Origin: Phascolarctobacterium sp.
GTDB taxonomy: Bacteria > Bacillota > Negativicutes > Acidaminococcales > Acidaminococcaceae
NCBI GenBank assembly: GCA_030523325.1
Contig: JAUNIS010000023.1
Location: 1 to 34,352, forward strand
DNA: 34,352 nucleotides
Reading direction: 5' to 3'
Positions 8,329 to 15,801 of the stretch are shown piece by piece (within the stretch, counting starts at the first letter, position 1; each line of letters opens with the position of its first letter). A model generated the notes under the pieces. It searched no databases. It was not told the origin of the DNA and was given only the letters and a program-made list of their open reading frames with translations. A program made the position numbers and the translations under genes.

Positions 8329-9459
8329 ATGGAAAAAGCAAAAGTTTATTTCACAGACTTTAGAACTCCTTATGGAGGACTTCCCTTAGGTCAAAAATTG
8401 CAAAAGCTTATGAAAAAAGCTGGTATTAGCAATATCGATTTCGACGGTAAATTCGTTGCTATCAAAATGCACTTCGGCGAAAAAGGTAATTTAGCTTTCT
8501 TACGTCCCAATTATGCAAAGGCTGTTGCCGATGTTGTCAAAGAATTAGGCGGTCGTCCATTCTTAACTGACTGCAACACTTTGTATGTAGGCAGCCGTAA
8601 GCATGCCCTGGAACATCTTGACTGTGCTTATGAAAATGGTTTCAATCCTTTCTGTACTGGTGTACATACAATTATTGCCGATGGTCTCAAGGGTACGGAC
8701 GAAGAAGAAGTTCCTGTTCCTAACGGCGAATTAGTAAAAAATGCTAAAGTCGGTCGAGCTTTAATGGATGCGGACATTGTTATTAGCTTGACCCACTTTA
8801 AGGGTCACGAAATGACAGGCTTTGGTGGTACGCTGAAAAATATCGGTATGGGTGGAGGCAGCCGTGCTGGTAAAATGGAAATGCATTGCGATGGCAAAAT
8901 GACTGTTGATACTGAAAAATGTGTAGGCTGTGGAGCTTGCGTAAGAATTTGCGCACACAATGCACCGAGCATTGCTGATGGCAAGGCTTCCATCGATCTT
9001 AATAAATGCGTTGGCTGTGGTCGTTGCTTAGGTCGTTGTCCTAAGGATGCAATTTCTTCCGGTTTCTCTAACAGTGGCGAGGCCTTGAATAAACGCATCG
9101 CTGAATACGCATGGGCAATCATTGCTGGTCGTCCGTCCTTCCACGTAAGCTTAATTGTTGATGTAAGTCCGAACTGTGACTGCCATGCTGAAAACGATGC
9201 GCCAATTGTTGGCAACATTGGTATGCTAGCAAGCTTTGACCCAGTTGCTTTAGATAAAGCTTGTGCAGATCTTGTTAATGCTGCAACTCCTTTGCCGAAC
9301 AGTCAACTTGCTGAACATTTAGCAGCTAATCCTTGTGAATGCCAAGGACACGATCATTTCCATAACTCCACACCTGCTTCAAGCTGGGCCTTCCTCTTAG
9401 AGCATGGCGAAAAACTTGGTATGGGTACAATGAACTACGAACTGATTACCATTAAATAA
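8329..9459 (+). CDS. DUF362 protein with two [4Fe-4S] ferredoxin motifs
   Basis: 376 residues, preceded by TAGGAGGAG. A DUF362 domain covers roughly residues 1-185 (KMHFGEKGN, LTHFKGHEMTGFGGTLKN). A bacterial two-cluster ferredoxin module follows with CX2CX2CX3C twice: Cys198/201/204/208, and Cys227/230/233/237, the last Cys of each followed by an Ala-His or Pro segment. The remaining C-terminal 130 residues return to DUF362. Such fusions are common in anaerobes and are thought to be electron-transfer proteins, but no reaction is established. Cytosolic, no signal peptide. It has its own promoter and terminator, so it is probably a single-gene unit. Confidence 0.88.
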   Translation: MEKAKVYFTDFRTPYGGLPLGQKLQKLMKKAGISNIDFDGKFVAIKMHFGEKGNLAFLRPNYAKAVADVVKELGGRPFLTDCNTLYVGSRKHALEHLDCAYENGFNPFCTGVHTIIADGLKGTDEEEVPVPNGELVKNAKVGRALMDADIVISLTHFKGHEMTGFGGTLKNIGMGGGSRAGKMEMHCDGKMTVDTEKCVGCGACVRICAHNAPSIADGKASIDLNKCVGCGRCLGRCPKDAISSGFSNSGEALNKRIAEYAWAIIAGRPSFHVSLIVDVSPNCDCHAENDAPIVGNIGMLASFDPVALDKACADLVNAATPLPNSQLAEHLAANPCECQGHDHFHNSTPASSWAFLLEHGEKLGMGTMNYELITIK

Positions 9460-9475
9460 TTTTAGATGTGTAGAT

Positions 9476-9532
9476 AAAAAAATCGACCCAAAAGATAGAT
9501 TATTGGTTCTAACTTTTAAGGGTCGATTTTTG
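9476..9532. terminator. Bidirectional terminator between DUF362 gene and phosphatase gene
   Basis: The core stem AATCGACCC (9481-9489) pairs with 9520-9528, extended by A and T tracts on either side, with a 30-base loop. T-runs exist in both directions, fitting two convergent genes. Confidence 0.75.
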
Positions 9533-9542
9533 TTTTTAAACT

Positions 9543-10805
9543 TTACGGCTTAACGCTGTTTTCGAAATGGGCAACAAATTCATCCCAGTCGTAGAGTCCG
9601 TCGTCGTTGCTCTTAAGATTTTTGATAACGAGAGGATATTTCATGGGCGGATTTTTTAAGGAGAGAGTTTCTAAATTGCGCAGTTCTTTATCGCTTGCAT
9701 AAACCATGTTCAAGCTTGCGTAATATTTGTTGTCGATTCCCTTGCGTTTTTCTACAACAAGCTTGCCTCCTATAGGTGTGTGAGGTGTAATTGTGGCCGG
9801 CAATTCGAAGGGCACAACGTTAAGAACGGAGGTAAGTGCACCTACATTAGTGTCGTGACCACAGAAAAAGGAAAACTTATGTGCATCGTTTTTTAATTCT
9901 TTAGTGATTTCCGGCACAAGATTTCTAATAAAATTTTTGGAGTAAGCAGGATTATCAAGGAGTATGTCAGTGCAAGAGGTTAAATATTTTCCGGCTCCAA
10001 GCATCAGAACTTGAGAATTTGCTGTGTTCCAGGTTGCTTTTTTATCATCAGCCGTATGATAGTAACGAACGATGAAGGCGTCGGCAATCAAGAAAGAATT
10101 AAAGGATTCTTTATTGCCAGCGATTTTACCCTTATTTGGGATAATGGCAAATTGACCTTCGTCTATGGTTTTACGTTTATGGTCCCTAGCGAAGGGCGAA
10201 TTTTTGAAAGCAACTATTTTTTCCAAGGAACGTAAGTTTTTTCCGACTTTAGTAAAGAATGCTTTTTGACCATGTCCTTCTTCCATTTCATCGTACCAGG
10301 CAGCAGCTTTTTTGAATTGCTCCTCATCCTTGATTTCTGTAGAAGGATGAAAGACCGGATCTTTTTTATCAATATCAAAATAATATTCGATTTTTACATC
10401 GGTAACTGGGGTTAAGCCACATGCAAAAGAGCGCGCGGTAGCAATGGTGCGTTGATAGGAGTTGGCATAAAAACGAATTTCATCCTCATCAGGGTGCCAA
10501 TCCTTAGGAATAAAACCTTCATCCTCTAAATACTGACGATAATAGGCACCCATAAGAGTTTCTGCAGCGCTGCCGTGGGGAGTCAGATGCCCACTGATTT
10601 CAGGATAAGCTTCCCATTTTCTAGCAGTATATTCGGCAATGACTTTATCCGCGTTCCCGATTCTTGTGCGTACGTTATGACGACTAAAGATAAAAATTTT
10701 ATCTAAGGCGTAGCCTTTTTCTGTTAATACTGAGGCAGCCTGCACTCCATTAGCCAAGCTAAAGAGAAAGATGCTTAAACTAAGCATTGCAATATTTTTC
10801 TTCAT
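9543..10805 (-). CDS. Secreted histidine-type acid phosphatase
   Basis: 420 residues with a cleavable-looking signal peptide (residues 1 to about 23, ending VQAA). The catalytic motif appears as SRHNVRTR with the nucleophilic His43; the canonical form is RHGxRxP, and RHN is found in glucose-1-phosphatase (Agp), but the usual Pro is Arg here. The second motif, CGHDTN, carries the proton-donor Asp318. This supports a branch-2 histidine phosphatase acting outside the cytoplasm on phosphomonoesters, possibly sugar phosphate or phytate. It lies 15 bases after the glucosaminidase-TPR gene and should be co-transcribed with it. SD AGGCGG precedes the ATG. Confidence 0.85.
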   Translation of the reverse strand: MKKNIAMLSLSIFLFSLANGVQAASVLTEKGYALDKIFIFSRHNVRTRIGNADKVIAEYTARKWEAYPEISGHLTPHGSAAETLMGAYYRQYLEDEGFIPKDWHPDEDEIRFYANSYQRTIATARSFACGLTPVTDVKIEYYFDIDKKDPVFHPSTEIKDEEQFKKAAAWYDEMEEGHGQKAFFTKVGKNLRSLEKIVAFKNSPFARDHKRKTIDEGQFAIIPNKGKIAGNKESFNSFLIADAFIVRYYHTADDKKATWNTANSQVLMLGAGKYLTSCTDILLDNPAYSKNFIRNLVPEITKELKNDAHKFSFFCGHDTNVGALTSVLNVVPFELPATITPHTPIGGKLVVEKRKGIDNKYYASLNMVYASDKELRNLETLSLKNPPMKYPLVIKNLKSNDDGLYDWDEFVAHFENSVKP

Positions 10806-10820
10806 ATTATTACCGCCTAA

Positions 10821-11939
10821 TTATTTTTCTTGCAATTTTTTTAATTTAGTTAAATCTTCTTCGCCAGCACTATTTTTACCAAGTTGTTTTAGCAAATTGC
10901 CGCGATTATATAATGATAGGGTATCGTTTTCGTCCATTCTCAGTACTTGGGAATAAAAAATGACAGCAGCTCTTTTTTTACCGAGGAAAGCCATTTCGTA
11001 GGCCTTGCCACGAATTGCTTCCTTATTGTAAGGATCAAACTTTAACAGCTTGTTATATACATCCACTGCCTTGGAGTCGAAGCCCCAGTCATTATAGATG
11101 GAAGCAAGCTCTAAATAAGGAGAAGGTTCTTTTTCATTTAAGCTGATAAGCTTTTCATAAGCTTTGGTTGCGTCCTTGTACTGTCCCAAATTATGTGCGA
11201 GCTTGGCGTAAGCATACCAAGCCTCGTAGCTATCTGGATTTTTATCAACATTAGCCTTAACCACGTCTAAAAGTCCTGTGTTATGGCTGCCGTTTTTTGC
11301 TGCATCCCAAAGCAAAAGAATCTCTTCGCCGTAATGCTTACCGGGAACCGCCCAACGACCATTTAAATCGGTCCAATACATCATGTTACCATAATAGTCG
11401 GGATGTCTATCTACAACAAGCTGATAGCGTGGGTCAGCAAGCTCTTGCACGGGGGCTTGCTTTTGTGCGTAAACAAGAAGGTGATGAATGTGAGCTCTTA
11501 CGCCTAATTCAGGTGTCGCAAAATAATGTCCCTTTACAGTACTGCTTGTGGTTCCAAGTCCGCAATAATTATTTTGCTCGGGTACAACAGTTCCTCCGTA
11601 ACAGAACCAACCAGTTTCTTTAATGGCTTGGCAAAGAGCAATGTCTGCACGCACGCCTTCAATTTTACCCTCTTGGTAGTAGTAATGAACAATATCTTCT
11701 ACAGAACAATTTAGCTTTGTAGTAGGCGTGTTATTTTTGATATAGGCAACCATTTGCTCTTCTGTAAGTTCAGCAGTTCCTTTAATAGTTATTTTATTGG
11801 CGGCAGTATCCTCGGGCCAAGCAAAAACTGGTTGATATGTTGGTTCGGTGACTATATCCTTTTGGGCTGCTAGAGAAACTCCGCAAGCAAATATAAGTGT
11901 GGTTGCAATTACGGGTACGAATTTTTTGTATTTCATCAT
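10821..11939 (-). CDS. Secreted glucosaminidase-domain protein with C-terminal TPR repeats
   Basis: 372 residues. Signal peptide at 1-25. Residues about 80-215 look like an endo-beta-N-acetylglucosaminidase (GH73-like) domain: GVRADIALCQAIKETGWF with the probable catalytic Glu108, then NNYCGLGTT and a late GVRAHIHHLL helix. Residues about 235-370 form three to four TPR units (SYEAWYAYAKLAHNLGQYKDA and following). It probably cleaves glycan strands of peptidoglycan while the TPR part binds a partner. Two Met codons are tandem at the start, and no strong Shine-Dalgarno is visible. First gene of a two-gene unit with the phosphatase. Confidence 0.82.
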   Translation of the reverse strand: MMKYKKFVPVIATTLIFACGVSLAAQKDIVTEPTYQPVFAWPEDTAANKITIKGTAELTEEQMVAYIKNNTPTTKLNCSVEDIVHYYYQEGKIEGVRADIALCQAIKETGWFCYGGTVVPEQNNYCGLGTTSSTVKGHYFATPELGVRAHIHHLLVYAQKQAPVQELADPRYQLVVDRHPDYYGNMMYWTDLNGRWAVPGKHYGEEILLLWDAAKNGSHNTGLLDVVKANVDKNPDSYEAWYAYAKLAHNLGQYKDATKAYEKLISLNEKEPSPYLELASIYNDWGFDSKAVDVYNKLLKFDPYNKEAIRGKAYEMAFLGKKRAAVIFYSQVLRMDENDTLSLYNRGNLLKQLGKNSAGEEDLTKLKKLQEK

Positions 11940-12075
11940 CTTTTTGTATGATATTTATAAAAGCTTAAATACCATTTACCCTTTCTTTCAAGATTGTGGT
12001 TTAATAATTTTCGTAGCTTATAATTTTTTCTCTTATACATTACACTAAGAAAGGATTTCTTTCAATATTTTTTTG

Positions 12076-12109
12076 AAAATAAAAAGACCTTGGCGTATAA
12101 CCAAGGTCT
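12076..12109 (-). terminator. Terminator of the membrane protein gene
   Basis: A perfect 9-bp stem (12085-12093 with 12101-12109) and, on the minus strand, a following TTTTTATTTT tract. Confidence 0.8.
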
Positions 12110-12124
12110 AGAATGAATAGTTTG

Positions 12125-12733
12125 CTAAAGATTTGCATACTGGACGAGCAAGTAAAGATACATAGCGCCTGCAATAATGCAACCGTAATAATGAACGATG
12201 CAATGTTGGAGAGAACGAACGATATAACCAACTACGGGGAGAAGTCCGACAGTGTGGCTGACTATGGTATCGATTAACATGGTGGCGATTAAGAAGCCAA
12301 CGTAATTGGTACCACAGCCAATGATAATTGGTACGATGACATCCCAAAATTGATAATGGAAGCCGCTGAGCTCAGTAATTCTGTAGCAAAGATGAGCCCA
12401 AACAGCAAAGCTAGTACCCCAAATAATTTCTGGGGCGATGACGGGGATGTAGGACTCGGCGAAAGCAATGACTGCAATAAAAATTGCGTGAGCCTTGATG
12501 GATTTTAAAATTGGTTCCGAGCTTCCTTGCAAAATATATTTTTCTAAGGCGTCATTTCCTTGAATGATTTGGTCCACGGCAATTGTTTCGTTACCGGTTG
12601 CTACAGAAGTAATAACTTGGCTTACTGGATCAGGAACCGAGCTAACTATGAAGTAGACAGATGCCGCGATGATGCCCAAAATAACTACTAAAATAATAAC
12701 GCCTGCCAAGAGCCATTTTTCTTTGGTGGTCAT
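12125..12733 (-). CDS. Membrane protein of unknown function, 202 residues
   Basis: I do not recognise this family. A strong hydrophobic helix at residues about 8-31 is followed by a soluble segment of roughly 50 residues (PDPVSQVITSVATGNETI and on). The C-terminal half is largely hydrophobic with about four more membrane segments, and glycines and histidines lie within the helices. The start at 12733 is preferred because AGGAGG then sits 8 bases away; upstream ATG codons at 12739 and 12751 are too close to, or before, that site. It is flanked by its own terminator and an AT-rich upstream gap, so probably monocistronic. Confidence 0.7.
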   Translation of the reverse strand: MTTKEKWLLAGVIILVVILGIIAASVYFIVSSVPDPVSQVITSVATGNETIAVDQIIQGNDALEKYILQGSSEPILKSIKAHAIFIAVIAFAESYIPVIAPEIIWGTSFAVWAHLCYRITELSGFHYQFWDVIVPIIIGCGTNYVGFLIATMLIDTIVSHTVGLLPVVGYIVRSLQHCIVHYYGCIIAGAMYLYLLVQYANL

Positions 12734-12841
12734 GAGCATATCCTCCTGCAAATAAAGTCAAATTAATTATACCACATTTAATCTGAGGATAGTTTAAAAA
12801 ATATCTGTGTCAAAAATATGTCGATGAAAATTATTTTTGTA

Positions 12842-12872
12842 AAAGAAAAAGGCTCGAAAAAATTCAAGCCTT
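12842..12872 (-). terminator. Likely terminator of the Rrf2 gene
   Basis: A stem of 10 bp with one mismatch (12849-12858 with 12863-12872); minus-strand T-rich tail at 12839-12848. Confidence 0.55.
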
Positions 12873-12882
12873 GAGTTTATAT

Positions 12883-13302
12883 TTATTTGTCAACATCTCC
12901 GTTAACTAAGTCTAGCAAGCTCAGACCATCCACATAATTGTTGATGAGATTGTCTAAATGCTTCCACATGGGAAGAGTTTTGCAAAAACTCTCGCGCACG
13001 CAAGGACCATTTTGACATTCCAAGCAGGATACGGGAGCAAGGGAGCCATCCGTCACACGTAAAACCTCACCTACGGAATAATCTGCCGGAGCTTTAGTGA
13101 GACGATAGCCACCTCCGCGACCGCGCATGCCTTCGATGAGTTTGGCCTTCATCAAAAGATTGACGATGCTCTCTAAATATTTTTCGGAAATGCCTTGATT
13201 GTCAGCAATGGAATCAAGTCTTTTATATACGGTTAAGTCTGGAGCTTCTGCAAGCTCGATTAATACTCGCAGAGCATAGCGACCTTTAGTAGAGATTAAC
13301 AT
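12883..13302 (-). CDS. Rrf2-family transcriptional regulator (possible Fe-S sensor)
   Basis: 139 residues, typical of Rrf2/IscR/CymR. The winged helix occupies residues 1-75 (STKGRYALRVLIELA, ISEKYLESIVNLLMKAKLI, RGRGGGYRL). After it, Cys93, Cys96, Cys101 and Cys107 form a cluster (CLEC, GPC, SFC) like the cysteine set that holds the Fe-S cluster in IscR and NsrR, so redox or iron-sulfur sensing is likely, though the fourth-ligand assignment is inference. No isc/suf or cysteine genes are adjacent, so the target is unknown. It lies just downstream of tRNA-Gly on the same strand and may be read from the tRNA promoter, with GGAGG before the ATG. Confidence 0.9.
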   Translation of the reverse strand: MLISTKGRYALRVLIELAEAPDLTVYKRLDSIADNQGISEKYLESIVNLLMKAKLIEGMRGRGGGYRLTKAPADYSVGEVLRVTDGSLAPVSCLECQNGPCVRESFCKTLPMWKHLDNLINNYVDGLSLLDLVNGDVDK

Positions 13303-13321
13303 GGAGAATCCTCCTTGAAAT

Positions 13322-13395
13322 TGGAGCGGACGATGGGAATCGAACCCACGACGAAAGCTTGGGAAGCTTTAGTTTTACCATTAAACTACGTCCGC
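13322..13395 (-). tRNA. tRNA-Gly (CCC anticodon)
   Basis: On the minus strand, a full cloverleaf: acceptor GCGGACG paired with CGTCCGC, D arm GTTTAATGGTAAAAC, anticodon stem AAAGC/GCTTT with loop TTCCCAA (anticodon CCC, reads GGG), T arm TGGG/CCCA with TTCGATT, discriminator T and an encoded CCA at 13322-13324. It sits only 19 bases before the Rrf2 start codon. Confidence 0.95.
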
Positions 13396-13402
13396 ATCTC
13401 TA

Positions 13403-13480
13403 AAAGCCTTTATTTACAAGGCTTTCGGCATTTTGGTGTATCTCTGTGGCACAGATTTGGCACCATAAGGTTTTAAAACC
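13403..13480 (-). other. Tandem hairpins in the tRNA-Gly leader
   Basis: Within the 344-base gap 13396-13739, the part just upstream of the tRNA holds three inverted repeats in a row: an 8-bp stem (13403-13410 with 13418-13425), a compact CTGTG/CACAG element around 13444-13453 inside GGTG/CACC arms, and the palindrome AGGTTTTAAAACCT (13468-13481). They could form a structured 5' leader processed off the tRNA. The rest of the gap, 13520-13690, is AT-rich with one inverted repeat (13636-13642 with 13665-13671) and no gene I can support. Confidence 0.4.
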
Positions 13481-13486
13481 TCTTTA

Positions 13487-13516
13487 ATGATAACACAGTT
13501 TGCTAAAAATTTGCAA
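13487..13516 (-). promoter_or_regulatory. Candidate promoter for tRNA-Gly and Rrf2
   Basis: On the minus strand: TTGCAA (13511-13516), 18-base spacer, TATCAT (13487-13492). Start would fall near 13481, before the hairpin leader. Confidence 0.5.
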
Positions 13517-13693
13517 ACCCTTTACGAAAACTTTTCTGTAATATTTCTTTATTTTTTGATTGCAAAATTAAATTTTCTTCTCGTCTAAGTAAATTTTAGA
13601 ATTTACGAAAGCAAGAATTTATAAAATTTTTTCGTGAATCGTATGCAAGAAAATTTTTTGGCAAACGATTCCCAAACTCGAAGGATGACCAAC

Positions 13694-13724
13694 AAAAAAC
13701 GCTTATCCCGAAGTGGGATAAGCG
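13694..13724 (-). terminator. Terminator of the LysR gene
   Basis: A perfect 10-bp stem (13700-13709 with 13715-13724), 5-base loop, then a GTTTTTTG tail on the minus strand. Confidence 0.85.
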
Positions 13725-13739
13725 TCAAGAGAAAGCCAA

Positions 13740-14621
13740 TTACATGTCAGGAGTTTCTATTAAGAGCTCAATGAGACGTTTCAACTCAGGAGTTGGAACT
13801 GTATCGGAATTGGTGATTGCAAAAATGGGGAAGTTGTTACTCTTGTCGGGTTCAAGCTCGACTAATTCGCCGCGTTCGATTAAATCTTTTACTTTAATAT
13901 AGGAAACGAAAGCACAACCCATGGATCTCCAAGCAGCCCAAATCAAGGACTCGCCATCACTGAAGGACATAGAACGGTTCAATTTTTTAACATCAGTTTT
14001 TTTAGAAATCAAGTCGTACCATACCATTTTGGTAAAGGTGTTGTCCATATAACCGAGGTAAGGATAGTCGTAAATACTATCGCTGCCAACTTCCTTATAT
14101 AAATTTTTGGATACGACCCAAACGCAACGGGTTTCACCGATAACTTGCTTATTGGTGTTGAGCGGTTGAAAATCGGTATGGAGCAAGACAAGATTGTAAA
14201 GCTTTTTAGTAAATGCGTCAGTAGAAAGAATTCCGAGGTCGTAGTAACGACGTACCTCAATATCCAGCTCGGGATATTCACTGCGCAATTGTTTTAAAGC
14301 ACCCAAGATGTATAGGTTGAGAATTTGCGAAGAGGTTGCAATTCTTAGAACAGTCTTTCTTTGAACCAGCTTTTTCATTTCGCTGATGCTTTCCTCGTAA
14401 TTGCTTAAAATTTTTTGTGCAAAAGGAATGAATGCTTTGCCTGCTTCTGTCAAGTAAATGTTTTTGCCGTCTCGAACAAGTAGGGAAACACCATATGTTT
14501 TTTCTAACGTCGCAATATGATTGCTGATGGATGGCTGTGTGAAGTTAAGATGTTGAGCCGTCATCGTAAAGCTTCTACACTCGGCTACAGTCAAAAACGA
14601 CTTTAGCATTTCTATATGCAT
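13740..14621 (-). CDS. LysR-family transcriptional regulator
   Basis: 293 residues, standard LysR length. The N-terminal winged helix is clear: MLKSFLTVAECRSFTMTAQ, LNFTQPSISNHIATLEKTYG, then TEAGKAF. The effector-binding half starts near residue 88 (TVLRIATSSQILNLYILGAL) and ends with the usual PTPELKRLIELL helix. Ligand unknown. It is transcribed away from a 25-residue membrane peptide gene at 14896, with 274 bases between the two starts. LysR regulators commonly control the divergent neighbour, so that peptide gene is the first candidate target. SD GAGGTG precedes the ATG. Confidence 0.92.
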   Translation of the reverse strand: MHIEMLKSFLTVAECRSFTMTAQHLNFTQPSISNHIATLEKTYGVSLLVRDGKNIYLTEAGKAFIPFAQKILSNYEESISEMKKLVQRKTVLRIATSSQILNLYILGALKQLRSEYPELDIEVRRYYDLGILSTDAFTKKLYNLVLLHTDFQPLNTNKQVIGETRCVWVVSKNLYKEVGSDSIYDYPYLGYMDNTFTKMVWYDLISKKTDVKKLNRSMSFSDGESLIWAAWRSMGCAFVSYIKVKDLIERGELVELEPDKSNNFPIFAITNSDTVPTPELKRLIELLIETPDM

Positions 14622-14706
14622 AATTTCACCTCGTCTTGGATAGCTCCAATATTTTTATTATAGATAAATTTTTGAAATCGATAAAATCTTCCGATTAACC
14701 ATTCAT

Positions 14707-14715
14707 ATTATATCA
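14707..14715 (-). promoter_or_regulatory. Candidate extended -10 of the LysR gene
   Basis: On the minus strand TGATATAAT, an extended -10 (TATAAT at 14707-14712). No convincing -35 element lies 17 bases upstream. Confidence 0.4.
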
Positions 14716-14805
14716 TAAGTTTTTAAAAAGGGAAGAGACAAACAAGACGATTTTCAAAGAAAAAAATATTTTTATGATTAAGTAATAATTTTTTTCAAAA
14801 AGCTC

Positions 14806-14834
14806 TTGTATATTGTATACAAAGGGATTATAAT
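14806..14834 (+). promoter_or_regulatory. Promoter of the 25-residue peptide gene with palindrome in the spacer
   Basis: TTGTAT (14806-14811), 17-base spacer, TATAAT (14829-14834). The spacer contains the perfect palindrome TTGTATACAA at 14813-14822, well placed for a repressor. Confidence 0.7.
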
Positions 14835-14895
14835 ATGTTCGAACGATGAAGTTGTTGATTCCTAATTTACTTTTATTGATTCGGAGGCGAGCAGT

Positions 14896-14973
14896 ATGTT
14901 TACAGATCAAGGCGTAGCAATCGTATTTGTATTTGCTTTAATTTACATGTGCTTATTTGAAAGAGAAGTTTAA
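14896..14973 (+). CDS. 25-residue single-helix membrane peptide
   Basis: A complete micro-gene: GGAGG at 14883-14887, 8-base spacing, ATG at 14896, stop at 14971-14973. The product is MFTDQGVAIVFVFALIYMCL plus FEREV, one hydrophobic helix (about residues 7-20) with a short acidic start and a charged end. Its own sigma-A-type promoter with 17-base spacer and its own perfect terminator make it look like a real monocistronic gene. The size and shape recall small subunits such as KdpF or CydX, but there is no sequence reason to call it either, and no large partner gene is next to it. The LysR gene lies divergently upstream. Function unknown. Confidence 0.65.
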   Translation: MFTDQGVAIVFVFALIYMCLFEREV

Positions 14974-14998
14974 TTTGCTTATATAAAACCAAAATACG

Positions 14999-15025
14999 AT
15001 GCCCTCGGCACTAAGCCGAGGGCAT
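14999..15025. terminator. Bidirectional terminator, peptide gene and tcdA
   Basis: A perfect 11-bp stem (14999-15009 with 15015-15025), 5-base loop; moderately T-rich in both directions. It lies 4 bases from the tcdA stop. Confidence 0.8.
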
Positions 15026-15028
15026 TTG

Positions 15029-15754
15029 TTATTTGAGTAAATCTTTTACAACCTCGCTAGCGATAATAAGTCCAGCAACTGGTGGGCAAAAGGCAGTACT
15101 ACCAGGCACTGCTCTTTTAGTAGAACCTTCTTTGTTAATGTTTTCCGTAAGCTTAGCGTCAGATTTTTGTTCGATGGGTAGTTCTTTAGAATAAACTACT
15201 TTTAATTTTTTTACGCCATGTTTTTTTAAAGTTTGACGCATAACTCTCGCGAGAGGACAGACGCTGGTTTGATAAATGTCCGCGACCTCAAACATGGCCG
15301 GATTCATTTTATTACCCGTACCCATGCTGCTGATGATGGGTGTAGAAACTTTTTGTGCCTGGAGCACGAGCGAAATTTTTGCTGCAACCGTATCAACTGC
15401 GTCTATGACGTAGTCATAATTTTGGAAATTAAATTGGTCTGCGTTTTCGGGAAGAAAAAAGGTTTGTTGAAGATGAATCTTGCAGTTTGGATTAATGCTG
15501 GCAATTCTTTCAGCCATGACTACGACCTTACTGCGACCAATTGTTTCGTGCGTAGCGATGATTTGTCTATTTAAATTAGTTAGACTAATATCGTCGCTAT
15601 CAACTAAAGTTATTTCGCCAATACCACTTCTTGCTAAAGCTTCGACTACGTAACCACCCACTCCGCCTACACCAAAAATTGCTACGTGAGAGGCTGCGAG
15701 TTTTTCTAAACCGCTTTTACCGATTAACAGTTCTGTTCTTTGAAATTGATGCAT
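15029..15754 (-). CDS. tcdA: tRNA threonylcarbamoyladenosine dehydratase
   Basis: 241 residues, ThiF/E1-like. The nucleotide-binding motif is FGVGGVGGYVVEAL (Gly28 to Gly34), followed by VDSDDISLTNLNRQ with the adenylation Asp and Arg, and a DAVDT motif near residue 117. These fit TcdA (CsdL/YgdL), which uses ATP to cyclise t6A37 in tRNA to ct6A. The late segment GSTAFCPPVAGLIIASEVV agrees with the family. Its own start has AGGT 8 bases before the ATG. It is separated from the upstream activator gene by a terminator. Confidence 0.9.
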   Translation of the reverse strand: MHQFQRTELLIGKSGLEKLAASHVAIFGVGGVGGYVVEALARSGIGEITLVDSDDISLTNLNRQIIATHETIGRSKVVVMAERIASINPNCKIHLQQTFFLPENADQFNFQNYDYVIDAVDTVAAKISLVLQAQKVSTPIISSMGTGNKMNPAMFEVADIYQTSVCPLARVMRQTLKKHGVKKLKVVYSKELPIEQKSDAKLTENINKEGSTKRAVPGSTAFCPPVAGLIIASEVVKDLLK

Positions 15755-15767
15755 AAATTTTTACCTA

Positions 15768-15797
15768 TGAAAAAGGCTGCCGGGTAAGGCAGCCTTT
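15768..15797 (-). terminator. Terminator of the activator gene
   Basis: A perfect 10-bp stem (15772-15781 with 15788-15797) and a TTTTTCATAGG tail on the minus strand. Confidence 0.75.
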
Positions 15798-15801
15798 AAG
15801 A

